Positions 36,063 to 45,225 of a DNA stretch of 64,000 nucleotides are shown here, in pieces (position 1 is the first letter of the stretch; each line of letters opens with the position of its first letter). The translations under genes and the position numbers were made by a program. The notes under the pieces were generated by a model. That model was not told the DNA's origin. It searched no databases and was given only the letters and a program-made list of their open reading frames with translations. The DNA comes from Opitutales bacterium (GTDB taxonomy: Bacteria; Verrucomicrobiota; Verrucomicrobiia; Opitutales; UBA953), in the NCBI GenBank assembly GCA_017440935.1, contig JAFSAO010000004.1, positions 1 to 64,000 of the forward strand. Reading direction: 5' to 3'.

Positions 36063-37703
36063 CTAACGGCGTTTTCGGCGAAGGGCGCAAATCGCGACGA
36101 ATCCTACTCCGAACAGGAGTGAAAATGCCGACGGCTCAGGGACGGAAAACGGCGCCCACGCCTTGTTTTCATCAAACGAAATGGCGCTCACTTCACATTG
36201 CGTGAGCCACGAATTGCCGATGTCTCCGAAAAGGATTTTGTCCTTGTGTGCGAGGACGTTCGCAATCGATTTGAGGGATTCTCCGATAAGTTGATCTCCG
36301 AGCCAGACGTAGAAGCCGGCATCGACGCCGTCGCCCCCGTCCAAATAGGCGACGGTAATTTCGGAAAAATCCTTGGTTGCGTCAAATGTGTTGTGCGCGG
36401 TGTCGGAAATATTGTTTGAACCGTAGAGCAGAGTTGTGTTCCACAGAATCCCGCATTCGGTAACGTAAAGAATTCCGGCTTCCGCTCCGTTGCCGAGGAT
36501 GATGCCGAATCCGTTGTTGGCGGCATTCGTGTCCGACATTTTTACGGAAAAGGAAACGGTGAATTCCCGTGCGGTTCCCGTGGTATTCCACGTGTAGCGG
36601 ATGTCGTTCCCGCCGCTCAGCGCGGAGTTTACGACGATATTGCCTTCGGCATTAACGGAAAAAGAGGATGAATTCGTCGAAAACACCGTTGTTCCCGTTC
36701 CCGTGGTTTTAGCCGTGATTCCTCCTGCGGTGTTTGCCGAAAAAGTGAGCGACAATGCCAAATCCGTGTTCGCTCGCCGGGTCAGCCCTGCCGTGCGTTG
36801 TCCGATGCCGAGAACGCGTGCGATATTTCCGGCGATAATGAGTTCTCCTTGTGCGTTCGGGTGAGCCCCGGCATTCGTGTCGACCATTGCGCCGTTTTCC
36901 GCGTAAAAACCTGTGGAAATGTTGTCGACGGTGACGGTTGACGTGTTTGTGCTCCAGCTGTTGCCTACGCTGCGGAGCTGTTCATTGTGTGAAAAATAGT
37001 TGTTATTTTTGTTCGTTCCCGTGCCGTTGTTTGCCGCTGTCGGAAGTAGTTCAAAAAGGTGAACGCGGACATTCGGATTGTGCGTTTGGTAGGCTTTGAC
37101 GATTTCTTCGACGTGTTTGAGGATATCGGCGTTTCCGACCTTGTCGTAAAGGTCGTTGATGCCGATCATTACGCAGAGCGTTTCCACTTTTTCGTTTCCG
37201 TAGAGCGATTGATACGTCGCTCCCGTATAGGTTTTCAGAGTGCTCCCGTCGTAGAATGTATTTGTCGTTCCCGTGTAAGGGTCTTCTAAGCCGAGTTTTA
37301 TTGTTACCGGTCCGCGATTTTCAACCGGATAAACGGTGTTCGGGTCCGTTCTGTAGCCGCTTCCCGCTTCATGCCCGCTGTATTGATAAGACCGTCCGCT
37401 TGCCGCCGCTTCGGAGACGTTGGAAAATTTTACTCCGCGATAATCGGGCGTGAGCGCGGATAAATCGATGTTTTTTGCGGCTCCGGCGGTGGTCCCCATC
37501 GGATTATATGCGATGTCGTTGTCTACAAAATTCTTGAAAAGGGAGTAGCGGTAGCTTGCGACATTTCCTGCGAGAAAGTTCCCGCCTTGCGTGATGGAAT
37601 CTCCGACGAACGTAATATTCATCGCGTGGGCAGGCGCGGTAATACCGAATATGGAAAGGGCGATTGTGCCGAGGCGGAAGTGCTTGGGGATGGGGCTTTT
37701 CAT
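36063..37703 (-). CDS. PEP-CTERM SGNH/GDSL-type hydrolase
   Basis: A 546-residue secreted esterase-like protein. The signal peptide ends at AHA-MNI. The SGNH domain follows with block I FVGDSITQGG (Ser), block III MIGINDLYD (Asn) and block V DTNAGAHPNAQG (Asp-X-X-His style). Residues ~300-510 form a beta-sandwich-like domain. The C-terminus is SVPEPSAFSLLFGVGFVAICAL followed by arginines and lysines. It probably deacylates surface or extracellular polysaccharide and is sorted to the envelope by exosortase. It is divergent from the gene at 37855. Confidence 0.9.
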   Translation of the reverse strand: MKSPIPKHFRLGTIALSIFGITAPAHAMNITFVGDSITQGGNFLAGNVASYRYSLFKNFVDNDIAYNPMGTTAGAAKNIDLSALTPDYRGVKFSNVSEAAASGRSYQYSGHEAGSGYRTDPNTVYPVENRGPVTIKLGLEDPYTGTTNTFYDGSTLKTYTGATYQSLYGNEKVETLCVMIGINDLYDKVGNADILKHVEEIVKAYQTHNPNVRVHLFELLPTAANNGTGTNKNNNYFSHNEQLRSVGNSWSTNTSTVTVDNISTGFYAENGAMVDTNAGAHPNAQGELIIAGNIARVLGIGQRTAGLTRRANTDLALSLTFSANTAGGITAKTTGTGTTVFSTNSSSFSVNAEGNIVVNSALSGGNDIRYTWNTTGTAREFTVSFSVKMSDTNAANNGFGIILGNGAEAGILYVTECGILWNTTLLYGSNNISDTAHNTFDATKDFSEITVAYLDGGDGVDAGFYVWLGDQLIGESLKSIANVLAHKDKILFGDIGNSWLTQCEVSAISFDENKAWAPFSVPEPSAFSLLFGVGFVAICALRRKRR

Positions 37704-37854
37704 AACGCCACGAAAGATAGCACTTTATCTGCTATCTATAAAGTAGTTTTTGTGGCCAACTTTTCAATTGTCCAGATTCGTTGCGATAAGCATTATTAAG
37801 GCATCAAAGTGCGTTCCCGCGCATTTTTTTATTATATTTCTTAAGAAATTTCTG

Positions 37855-38724
37855 ATGGCAAAAAAAACATCCCAGATAATTCAGCAGAAAGCTCCGCCGA
37901 AGAAGGAAAAGCTTAGCGGCGGCGCGAAGTTCGGCATTTTCGTTTGCGTGATTGCGGTTGCGGCTCTCGCATTTGCCGCCGCCGAACGTCTCGGGGTCAC
38001 GGGAACACATTTCCTTTTTAAGGGCGAAATCGTTGAGGAAAACGAAGTGGCTTCGCCTTCCGCCGTTGCTCGCACCGACCGCGCCGAGCAGGGCGCTGTT
38101 CGGGAAAAAACCGCAGGAAAAACGTCCGGCGAAAAGGTTGCGGACAAAAAAACTTCCGACGGCGCGGGCAAGAAGTCGGGCAACACAGCGAGTAGCAAAA
38201 AAAGCTCGGCTTCCCGCAATAAAAAATCGTCCTCAAAAAAAGCCAAAGCCCCCGCCCAGCCGCTTCCGCTTGCCGCGTTTGTCGATATTTCGCGCAAGCC
38301 GCACACATGGCCCGGATTCATTCGTCTTACGCGTTCCCGCACGATTTCCATGACGGATCCGCAAACCGGAGCTTCGATGGGACGCATGGAAGTGCCGTCC
38401 GGCACCGTTGTCAAAGTTTTCAAAGTTCTTCCCACGGGAACGCTCGAGGTTTTTGACCGCACGGGGCAAAAATTTCAGGTCGAGGCATCCGGCACGAATT
38501 TTTCTGCCGCTTACGCCGCCGTAAAAAACAAACCGAAGAAAAAATCGAAACCGAAAAAAGTCGTCGCAAAAGCCCCGGAAAAAGCGGAACCGAAGAACAT
38601 TCCCGCGGTCGTCGTCCCGCCGGAACCCGACAGGAAAAAAGCGGGCGGAACTCCCGTGATGAGCGCATTCGGCGTCGCATTTGACGAAGATGAAGAATGG
38701 GAAGACGACGCGGATTACGAGTAA
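37855..38724 (+). CDS. Lys/Ser/Ala-rich membrane-anchored protein of unknown function
   Basis: A 289-residue protein that I do not recognise. One membrane segment lies at residues ~22-42 (AKFGIFVCVIAVAALAFAA). A low-complexity Lys/Ser/Ala stretch follows (residues ~80-140). A small beta-rich segment comes next (GFIRLTRSRTISMTDPQTGASMGRMEVPSGTVVKVFKV) resembling an SH3-like fold, then a second basic linker and an acidic end. It may bind the cell wall or nucleic acid; this is a guess from composition. Confidence 0.7.
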   Translation: MAKKTSQIIQQKAPPKKEKLSGGAKFGIFVCVIAVAALAFAAAERLGVTGTHFLFKGEIVEENEVASPSAVARTDRAEQGAVREKTAGKTSGEKVADKKTSDGAGKKSGNTASSKKSSASRNKKSSSKKAKAPAQPLPLAAFVDISRKPHTWPGFIRLTRSRTISMTDPQTGASMGRMEVPSGTVVKVFKVLPTGTLEVFDRTGQKFQVEASGTNFSAAYAAVKNKPKKKSKPKKVVAKAPEKAEPKNIPAVVVPPEPDRKKAGGTPVMSAFGVAFDEDEEWEDDADYE

Positions 38725-38733
38725 TTTTTATAA

Positions 38734-38806
38734 AAATTAGAAATGAGGAATGAGAAATTAGAAAGTTGAGGAAATTTTACTCATTCCTAATTTCTCATTT
38801 CTCACT
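38734..38806. repeat. Inverted repeat of 'aaattagaaatgaggaat' type
   Basis: The left arm attagaaatgaggaatgaga and the right arm tcattcctaatttctcattt are imperfect complements around a short loop. Similar wording occurs at 59576-59684 and 62021-62060. It may act as a terminator for the gene at 37855 or as a REP-like element. Confidence 0.75.
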
Positions 38807-38827
38807 CTTAATTCTTCAAAAACACAC

Positions 38828-39607
38828 ATGAAAACCGCACTTCTTCATTCATGGAATGTCAACGGTCTGCGCGCCGCAATTCGCAAAGGCTTCGGCAACT
38901 ACGTTGCGCGCTTTGACCCCGACGTGCTTTGCCTGCAGGAAATCAAATGTCCTGCCGACACACCGTTGCCGAACGAAGCGGCGTTCCCGCACAAAATCTG
39001 GCATCCCGCCGACAAACCCGGCTACTCGGGAACGGCGATTTTTTCAAAATACGCGCCGCTTAGCGTTTCCTTCAATTTCGATGGCGAAAATCATCCGCAG
39101 GAAGGGCGCGTCATCACGGCGGAATTTCCTCAGGTTTTTGTCGTTTGCGCGTATGTGCCGAATTCGCAAAACGAGCTCGCCCGGCTCGATTACCGTATGC
39201 GCTGGGACGCGGATTTTCGCAAACACATTTGCTCCCTTGCGGAGAAAAAATCCGTGCTCGTTTGCGGCGATTTGAACTGCGCGCACAAACCGATTGACAT
39301 TGCGCGCCCGAAAGGCAACGAACGTAGCGCCGGATTTACAATCGAGGAGCGCGATTCGCTCTCGGCGACGCTCGACGCCGGATTCATCGATACGTTTCGC
39401 GAGAAAAATCCCGATTTAACCGCCGCCTATTCGTGGTGGAGCTACCGTATGAAAGCGCGGGAACGCAACATCGGGTGGCGCATCGATTATTGGCTCGCTT
39501 CGAAGGATTTGGCGGGAAAATTCAGTGCGCCGGAAATTCATCCCGACGTCGAAGGCTCCGACCATTGCCCCGTTTCCGTTCGCGTTCCCGAAAATCTTTT
39601 TTGCTGA
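38828..39607 (+). CDS. xthA: Exodeoxyribonuclease III / AP endonuclease
   Basis: Cuts DNA at abasic sites and removes 3' blocks in base excision repair. The 259-residue product is of normal length. It shows SWNVNGLRA (Asn), CLQEIKC (catalytic Glu), YVPNSQ, VCGDLNCAH (Asp-Asn) and the C-terminal GSDHCPVSV. The family is unambiguous. The PLP-binding protein gene follows 15 bp downstream, suggesting co-transcription. Confidence 0.97.
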   Translation: MKTALLHSWNVNGLRAAIRKGFGNYVARFDPDVLCLQEIKCPADTPLPNEAAFPHKIWHPADKPGYSGTAIFSKYAPLSVSFNFDGENHPQEGRVITAEFPQVFVVCAYVPNSQNELARLDYRMRWDADFRKHICSLAEKKSVLVCGDLNCAHKPIDIARPKGNERSAGFTIEERDSLSATLDAGFIDTFREKNPDLTAAYSWWSYRMKARERNIGWRIDYWLASKDLAGKFSAPEIHPDVEGSDHCPVSVRVPENLFC

Positions 39608-39621
39608 GAGGAAAATCGCCG

Positions 39622-40353
39622 ATGATTTCGTTTGAAGAATTTTCCGAAAATTGCGCACGCGTGCGGGAACGCGTTGCAGAAGCCTGCGCCGCGTGCGGGC
39701 GCGCACCCGAGAGCGTAAAAATTCTTCCCGTGACGAAAAATCATCCCGTCGCTGCGCCGATTTACGCCGCGCGCGTCGGATTTTCCGCCGTCGGAGAAAA
39801 CCGCGTCCAGGAAGCGGAACTCAAAAAAAAGGAATTTTCCGAAAAAAACGTTTTCGGGTCTCCGTTCCCGCGCTGGGAACTTATCGGGCATTTGCAGAGC
39901 AACAAAGCGCGCCGCGCCGTGGAAATTTTTGACCGCGTTCAATCCGTGGATTCAATTTCACTCGCACAAAAATTGGATCGCCTTTGCGGAGAAATCTCGC
40001 GGGAACACCTGCCGATTTTGCTTCAGGCAAACGCCGGAAGCGATCCCGCGAAATTCGGAACCGCCGATTACGATTCGTTGCGGGCTCTTGCCGAAGCTGC
40101 GTTCGCGGGAACACACTTGCAGGTCGACGGGTTAATGTGTGTTGCTCCGATCGACGATGATTCGCTCGAAACCGCGCGGCGCAGTTTCGACATTTTGCGC
40201 GCTTGGCGTGACCGTCTTGAAAGCGAATTCGGAAAAAAACTCCCCGAACTTTCCATGGGAATGTCGCACGACCTTGCTCCCGCCGTCGCCGCCGGCTCTA
40301 CGATGGTTCGCATCGGCACCGCACTTTTCGGCGCGCGCAATTATACGCTTTAA
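39622..40353 (+). CDS. YggS-type PLP homeostasis protein
   Basis: A 243-residue single-domain protein with the alanine-racemase-like barrel. It binds pyridoxal phosphate and buffers the cofactor without known catalysis. The PLP lysine lies in LPVTKNHP near residue 37 (family form AVSKTxP). Also present are FSAVGENRVQEA, WELIGHLQSNKAR, LSMGMSHDLAPAVAAGSTMVRIGTALFG. The ATG at 39622 gives a normal start with a gaggaaaat leader that may serve as a Shine-Dalgarno site. Confidence 0.95.
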   Translation: MISFEEFSENCARVRERVAEACAACGRAPESVKILPVTKNHPVAAPIYAARVGFSAVGENRVQEAELKKKEFSEKNVFGSPFPRWELIGHLQSNKARRAVEIFDRVQSVDSISLAQKLDRLCGEISREHLPILLQANAGSDPAKFGTADYDSLRALAEAAFAGTHLQVDGLMCVAPIDDDSLETARRSFDILRAWRDRLESEFGKKLPELSMGMSHDLAPAVAAGSTMVRIGTALFGARNYTL

Positions 40354-40515
40354 AAAATCGCTCGGGCGACGCGATCAGGCGAAAAGAGGCGTCGGAAATC
40401 CGCTTTGCTCGCAGGCGATGGCGGAAGATAGTTTCGCACGGTTTCATGTTTCCCCTTTTCTAAGGGTTGCGCGGGAACGGCGCGCGTGCTTTAATGCCTT
40501 TCTCGACTTTTTAGT

Positions 40516-41562
40516 ATGCTTTCACAAGACATTCGCACTCATCACACGCTCGCCTGCATCTGGGATTTTGACAAGACTCTGACGCCGGGCTACATGCAGA
40601 CGCCGCTGTTTACGGAATACGGCATCGACGAGGCGATGTTTTGGACGGAAGTCAACCGCTTGCCGGAAATTTACGCGCGTCAGGGCATTCACGTTTCTAA
40701 AGATACGGTTTACCTGAATCACTTGCTCAGCTATGTGAAAAACGGTCCGCTCAAAGGGCTTTCCAACAAGAAACTGCGTGAGTTGGGCGCGCTTGTTCCG
40801 CTTTGCCCGGGCGTTCCCGAGGTGTTTGATAAATTGCGCGATTACGCAAAAAAAATCGGAGAGGAATACAACCTCGATATTGATTTGGAACACTACATCG
40901 TGAGCACGGGGCTGGCGGAAATGATTCGCGGGAGCGCCGTCGCCGCGCACGTGGACGGCATTTACGGGTGCGAGTTTATCGAACAGCCGCTTCCGCCGCA
41001 TTACACGGAGCAGGACGAACTCGCGTTGGATTTGCCTTCCGAAATTTCGCAAATCGGCGTCATGGTGGACAACACAATCAAGACACGTTTCATTTTTGAA
41101 ATAAACAAAGGCTCGAACAAAAATCCGGAAATCGACGTGAACGCCGTCGTGCGTGCACGGGATCGCCGCGTTCCGTTTGAAAACATGGTTTACATTGCGG
41201 ACGGACCGAGCGACGTTCCCGTGTTTTCCGTCGTTCGCAAGGGCGGAGGTTTCGCCTACGCGGTTTATTCGGAAAACAAACGCGCCGAGCGCCGCCAAAA
41301 CGACACGCTTCAGGAAAGCAAACGCGTAAACGGCTACGGTCCGAACGATTATCGCGATACGCAATTTACCTTTGATTGGCTTTGTATGCGCATCGAAGAC
41401 ATGGTGGCGCGGATTGACAAGGCGCGCAATTTCGCCGTGGAAGCGAATGTCGCTCAACCGCCGCGCCACTTGCACGACCGCCCGGGTTCGAGCGTTCCCG
41501 CGCCGTCCGTCAACCCGTTGGAAGAGCCGGGCGCGTCTCCCGAACAACCTTCTTTGCTTTAA
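40516..41562 (+). CDS. HAD-superfamily phosphatase of unknown substrate
   Basis: A 348-residue cytoplasmic protein with HAD motif I WDFDKTLTPG near the start, motif II at IVSTG, and motif IV YIADGPSDVPVFS. The large cap region between motifs contains charged helices. The last ~45 residues are Pro/Ser-rich and probably unstructured. Substrate cannot be predicted. It ends seven bases before ftsK, so the two are likely transcribed together. Confidence 0.85.
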   Translation: MLSQDIRTHHTLACIWDFDKTLTPGYMQTPLFTEYGIDEAMFWTEVNRLPEIYARQGIHVSKDTVYLNHLLSYVKNGPLKGLSNKKLRELGALVPLCPGVPEVFDKLRDYAKKIGEEYNLDIDLEHYIVSTGLAEMIRGSAVAAHVDGIYGCEFIEQPLPPHYTEQDELALDLPSEISQIGVMVDNTIKTRFIFEINKGSNKNPEIDVNAVVRARDRRVPFENMVYIADGPSDVPVFSVVRKGGGFAYAVYSENKRAERRQNDTLQESKRVNGYGPNDYRDTQFTFDWLCMRIEDMVARIDKARNFAVEANVAQPPRHLHDRPGSSVPAPSVNPLEEPGASPEQPSLL

Positions 41563-41569
41563 TAAAAAA

Positions 41570-44404
41570 ATGGCGACACCGAAAAACTCTCGTTCCGCAA
41601 AGCGCGGGAACGGCAAATCTCCGTCGCACCGCGAAAAAGCGCCTGCACCTGCGCCGGCGGGCAACTTTAACAGCACGACGCAACCGCTTCTTTTTTTGCT
41701 GACGCTTATCGTCGGGCTTTTGTTGCTCGCGTCGCTGATGCTTTTTGAAATCGGGCAACCGTTTTTCGGCGACGGAAATCCGCCGCTTTGGGGCGACAAA
41801 GGCTGGTTGCAGAATTTGGCGATAACGACGGAAGCGGATTTGTCGAACCCGATGGGAAAGCTCGGCGCGACGATTGCCGTGGTCGCGTTTTACATGTTCG
41901 GGCTGGCGGCGTTCATGTTCCCGGTGTTTTTGTTTTTGTTCGCGTATTACACGGCGCGTTTCCGTGCGGATATTTCGTTCTCGTGGAAAACGTTGCTGAT
42001 GTTTTTGGCGCTTTGTTCCGGCGCGACGTTGCTTGAAGTTTTCCCGAAAGACCTGATCGGGTTCGATCCGGCAGCGAGCGTGCCGCATCCGTATATGCCG
42101 AGCGCGTGCGGTCCCGGAGGTTGGTTCGGAAAAGTTTTGTTTAACGATATTTTCAATCCGTTTATCGGCGTTGTGGGGAGCGTGGTTTTGCTCGTTTGCG
42201 TGTATATTTTCTGCGTGCTCGGGCTGATTGTTTCGGCTCCGCAGAAAACGATTGCGAACCTCGTGAATCGCTGTTTCGACGGCGTGAAAAAATATTTTGA
42301 AAACCGCCGCCAATGGAAAGCGCATCAGGCGCGCCAACGCGAGGCTCAGCGCAAAGCGTATTTCGCCGCGCAGGAAAAACTTCGCCAAAATCGCGAAGCG
42401 GCGGAGACCGAAGAACAGGCGGAAGAACCCGACGGGAACGAGGCGGACGGTGATTCCGAAGCCGAATCCGGAGAGGATTTCGACGCGAACGCCGCCGGAG
42501 TTCCCGCAGAATTTGACGGCGCGGAAACCGAAGATGAAGATTTTTCCTCCGTTCCCGTGGACGAGGACGCGATTCCGGAAGAAGCCGCTCCCGTGTTTGA
42601 TGAACTTCCGTCCGGCGCGACGCTCATTCCGATTGATTTTGACGATGAAGCGAAACGCATCGACGAAGCGGAAAAGGCTTCGGAAACGTCTCCTGCCGTC
42701 GTCGCACCGGAAATTCCGGTTCCCGCTTCCGTAATGCCGCCGGAACCCGCCGCCCCGGGAACAATCGACGTCGTTGCCGCCGAAACACTCGAGCGAGCCG
42801 AAGATGCGAGCGTTTTTCCGGAGCGCGGAAACTATGTGTTCCCGCCGCTTGATTTGCTCGCCGCGCCGAAAGCGGACGCGTCCGCTCAAAACGAAGATTA
42901 TGAAGCGCGCGGGCAGGAAATTATTCGCGTGCTTTCGGAATTTAACTGCGCCGCGACTATGCAGTCGGCAAAGGTCGGACCGACGATTACGCGCTACGAA
43001 ATCGTTCCCGGCGCGGGCGTGAAGGCGGAGCGTATTCTCAATTTCCAAACCAACGTTGCGATGGCGTTGCACGTGCAGTCCGCGCGTCTTGCTCCTGTTC
43101 CCGAAAACGGAACCATCGGGATTGAAGTGCCGAACAAAAAGGCGACTCCGGTGCTTATCCGCGAAGTCCTCGAATCCAAGGCTTGGCACGAAAACCGTAT
43201 GGAAATTCCCGCCGTGCTCGGGAAAGATGTTACGGGGAAACCGGTTTTGATCGACCTCGCGAAAATGCCGCACGGGCTTATCGCGGGTTCTTCCGGTTCC
43301 GGGAAATCCGTTTGCCTGAACGGAATTATTACGTCGATTCTTTACCATTCCGCGCCGGAAGACGTGCGCCTCGTGATGATCGACCCGAAAGTCGTCGAAC
43401 TCCAAGTTTACAACGACGCTCCGCACATGCTCATTCCCGTCATTACGGACATGAAACGCGCTCCCGGCGCGCTCAAGTGGCTGATTGACGAGATGGAACG
43501 CCGCTATCTGCTCCTGCAGGAAGCGGGCGTGCGAAATATCGTCGGCTACAACGCCAAGGTCGAAAAAGATAAGGCGGAAGCGGCGCGCCTCGCCGAACTC
43601 GCCGCCGCTTCCGACAACGAAAATGCATTTGAAGGCATTCAAAATCTCTCCGACGGGAACGCGGACGGCTCCGCCGTTCCCGCGAATATTTCCGTGCCGC
43701 GCGACGACGGCGTGCTCGACGAACTTCGCGGGCGGAAAAAAATGTCTTACATCGTCTGCATCATCGACGAGTTTGCCGATATTATGGCGCAAAACGCGGC
43801 GGAAATCGAAACCGGCGTGGCGCGCCTCACGGCGAAAGCCCGCGCCGCCGGAATTCATCTCATTCTCGCGACGCAACGTCCGGACGCAAAAACCGTTACC
43901 GGGCTCATCAAAGCGAACTTGGGAACGCGAATCGCTCTGCGTGTGACCTCGGGAACGAACTCGCGTATTATTCTCGACGAAACCGGTGCGGAAACGCTCA
44001 TCGGCAAGGGCGATATGCTCGTGCTCGGTCCGGGTTCGCCGTTCCCGCAACGCGCACAGGGCGTCTGGGTTTCCGAAGAGGAAATCGAAGAAATCGTCAA
44101 ATTCCTCGCCGAGAAAAACGGCAAGCCGAAATACGCGGACGATGTGACCTCCGCTATCGACAGCTACGCCGCAGAAGACGAAGAGGGCGACTCCGGCGGG
44201 AACACGATTTCCGATTCACGCGACGATTTGGTCGGTAAGGCTTGGGATGTCATTCGCACAACGAAACGCGCCTCTATTTCCAATCTTCAGCGCAAGCTCG
44301 GAATCGGTTATAACCGCGCCGCGAAAATTATCGATATTCTCGAAGAACAGGGCAAAGTCGGACCGGACATGGGTCCGAACAAGCAGCGTGAAATTTACGA
44401 ATAA
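41570..44404 (+). CDS. ftsK: DNA translocase FtsK
   Basis: Septum-bound motor that pumps chromosome DNA during division. The 944-residue product has four membrane segments in the first ~230 residues and an acidic Glu/Asp/Ala/Pro-rich linker (~residues 255-430). The RecA-like motor has Walker A AGSSGSGKSV near residue 573 and Walker B VCIIDEFAD near residue 730. The C-terminal gamma winged helix (ISNLQRKLGIGYNRAAKIID) reads polar DNA sequences. The motor is interrupted by a ~50-residue insertion (KVEKDKAEAARLAELAA onward) between the two Walker motifs. The ATG at 41570 overlaps nothing and lies seven bases after the HAD gene. Confidence 0.96.
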   Translation: MATPKNSRSAKRGNGKSPSHREKAPAPAPAGNFNSTTQPLLFLLTLIVGLLLLASLMLFEIGQPFFGDGNPPLWGDKGWLQNLAITTEADLSNPMGKLGATIAVVAFYMFGLAAFMFPVFLFLFAYYTARFRADISFSWKTLLMFLALCSGATLLEVFPKDLIGFDPAASVPHPYMPSACGPGGWFGKVLFNDIFNPFIGVVGSVVLLVCVYIFCVLGLIVSAPQKTIANLVNRCFDGVKKYFENRRQWKAHQARQREAQRKAYFAAQEKLRQNREAAETEEQAEEPDGNEADGDSEAESGEDFDANAAGVPAEFDGAETEDEDFSSVPVDEDAIPEEAAPVFDELPSGATLIPIDFDDEAKRIDEAEKASETSPAVVAPEIPVPASVMPPEPAAPGTIDVVAAETLERAEDASVFPERGNYVFPPLDLLAAPKADASAQNEDYEARGQEIIRVLSEFNCAATMQSAKVGPTITRYEIVPGAGVKAERILNFQTNVAMALHVQSARLAPVPENGTIGIEVPNKKATPVLIREVLESKAWHENRMEIPAVLGKDVTGKPVLIDLAKMPHGLIAGSSGSGKSVCLNGIITSILYHSAPEDVRLVMIDPKVVELQVYNDAPHMLIPVITDMKRAPGALKWLIDEMERRYLLLQEAGVRNIVGYNAKVEKDKAEAARLAELAAASDNENAFEGIQNLSDGNADGSAVPANISVPRDDGVLDELRGRKKMSYIVCIIDEFADIMAQNAAEIETGVARLTAKARAAGIHLILATQRPDAKTVTGLIKANLGTRIALRVTSGTNSRIILDETGAETLIGKGDMLVLGPGSPFPQRAQGVWVSEEEIEEIVKFLAEKNGKPKYADDVTSAIDSYAAEDEEGDSGGNTISDSRDDLVGKAWDVIRTTKRASISNLQRKLGIGYNRAAKIIDILEEQGKVGPDMGPNKQREIYE

Positions 44405-44415
44405 GGAGAAAAACG

Positions 44416-45213
44416 ATGGCGGAAATTATTCTTTGCGGGCGTGCGTCGGTCGAGGCGTGCGCGGCGATGCGCCCGGCGGCGTTGCGGGAAATTTTTGTCG
44501 ACGAAAAGCGTGCGGGATTTTTCTCGGATTTACGTGAAAAAACTTCGCAGGATTGTTGCGTATGGCACGAAGTTCCTTCTGCGGAGTTGCTGAAAATCGC
44601 GGGAACGCCGAAGCACGGCGGAATCGTCGCGCGGACGGAGCGCCCCGTTCCCGCGCAGGTGAAACCCGTGATGCGCGACGATTGGCACGCCGCCGGAGAA
44701 AAAGTGATTTTTCTCGAAAATATTTCGGACGCGGCGCAACTGGCATCGATTGCGCGCGTCGCCGCCATTTGCGGTGTTACCCGCGTGATTGCGGACGAAA
44801 AAGTAAGCGTTCCTGCTCTCGAAAATTCGAGGGCGTGGAGTTTGAGCGAAGGCGCGCTGGAATCCGTGAAAATTTATCGCACGGAGTCAATGGCGGGAAT
44901 GTTGCGCATGATGAGCGAGAAGTTTTTTGTCGTCGGCTTGGTGCGCCGTGGCGGACGAAAAATCGATTATTCCGTTGTGCCGACGTTTCCGGGGAAAACG
45001 GTGGCGCTGTTTTTGAGCGGCGACGAAAACGGCGTTCCCGCCGAAATGATTTCGCGTTGCGGGTATCTTTTCCACATTCCGGAGCCGGAAGGCTCGCATC
45101 TGCGTTTTTCTCCCGCAGAGCTTGCGGCGCAAATTTTGCCTTGGATTTCGACGAAACCCAAACGCCTCGGAGCCGGATTTCTCGCCCGCAAAAAAGCCCG
45201 CGCAAAATCGTAA
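44416..45213 (+). CDS. SpoU/TrmH-type (SPOUT) RNA methyltransferase-like protein
   Basis: A 265-residue protein with an N-terminal substrate-binding domain (IILCGRASVEACAAM) and a SPOUT knot. Motif 1 is FLENISDAAQLASIARVAA (usual form LDxxxDPxNxGAIxRTA) and motif 2 is VALFLSGDENGVPAEM. Motif 3 normally reads SLNVSVAxxI, but here reads HLRFSPAELAAQ, a clear departure that may affect SAM binding. It may methylate a ribose in tRNA or rRNA. A good Shine-Dalgarno site (aaggag) precedes it, 11 bp after ftsK. Confidence 0.85.
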   Translation: MAEIILCGRASVEACAAMRPAALREIFVDEKRAGFFSDLREKTSQDCCVWHEVPSAELLKIAGTPKHGGIVARTERPVPAQVKPVMRDDWHAAGEKVIFLENISDAAQLASIARVAAICGVTRVIADEKVSVPALENSRAWSLSEGALESVKIYRTESMAGMLRMMSEKFFVVGLVRRGGRKIDYSVVPTFPGKTVALFLSGDENGVPAEMISRCGYLFHIPEPEGSHLRFSPAELAAQILPWISTKPKRLGAGFLARKKARAKS

Positions 45214-45225
45214 TTGTGCACTTCC

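Noticed and set aside
41510-44050. 846-codon open frame antisense to ftsK
   Set aside because: The opposite strand holds a complete FtsK. Long antisense frames are expected here because G/C-rich third positions suppress stops; the product is Arg/Phe/His-rich with no domain.
44540-44600. Sigma-54 promoter candidate (tggcac near 44561)
   Set aside because: The TGGCAC segment lies inside the methyltransferase gene and the TTGC element does not follow at the required spacing.
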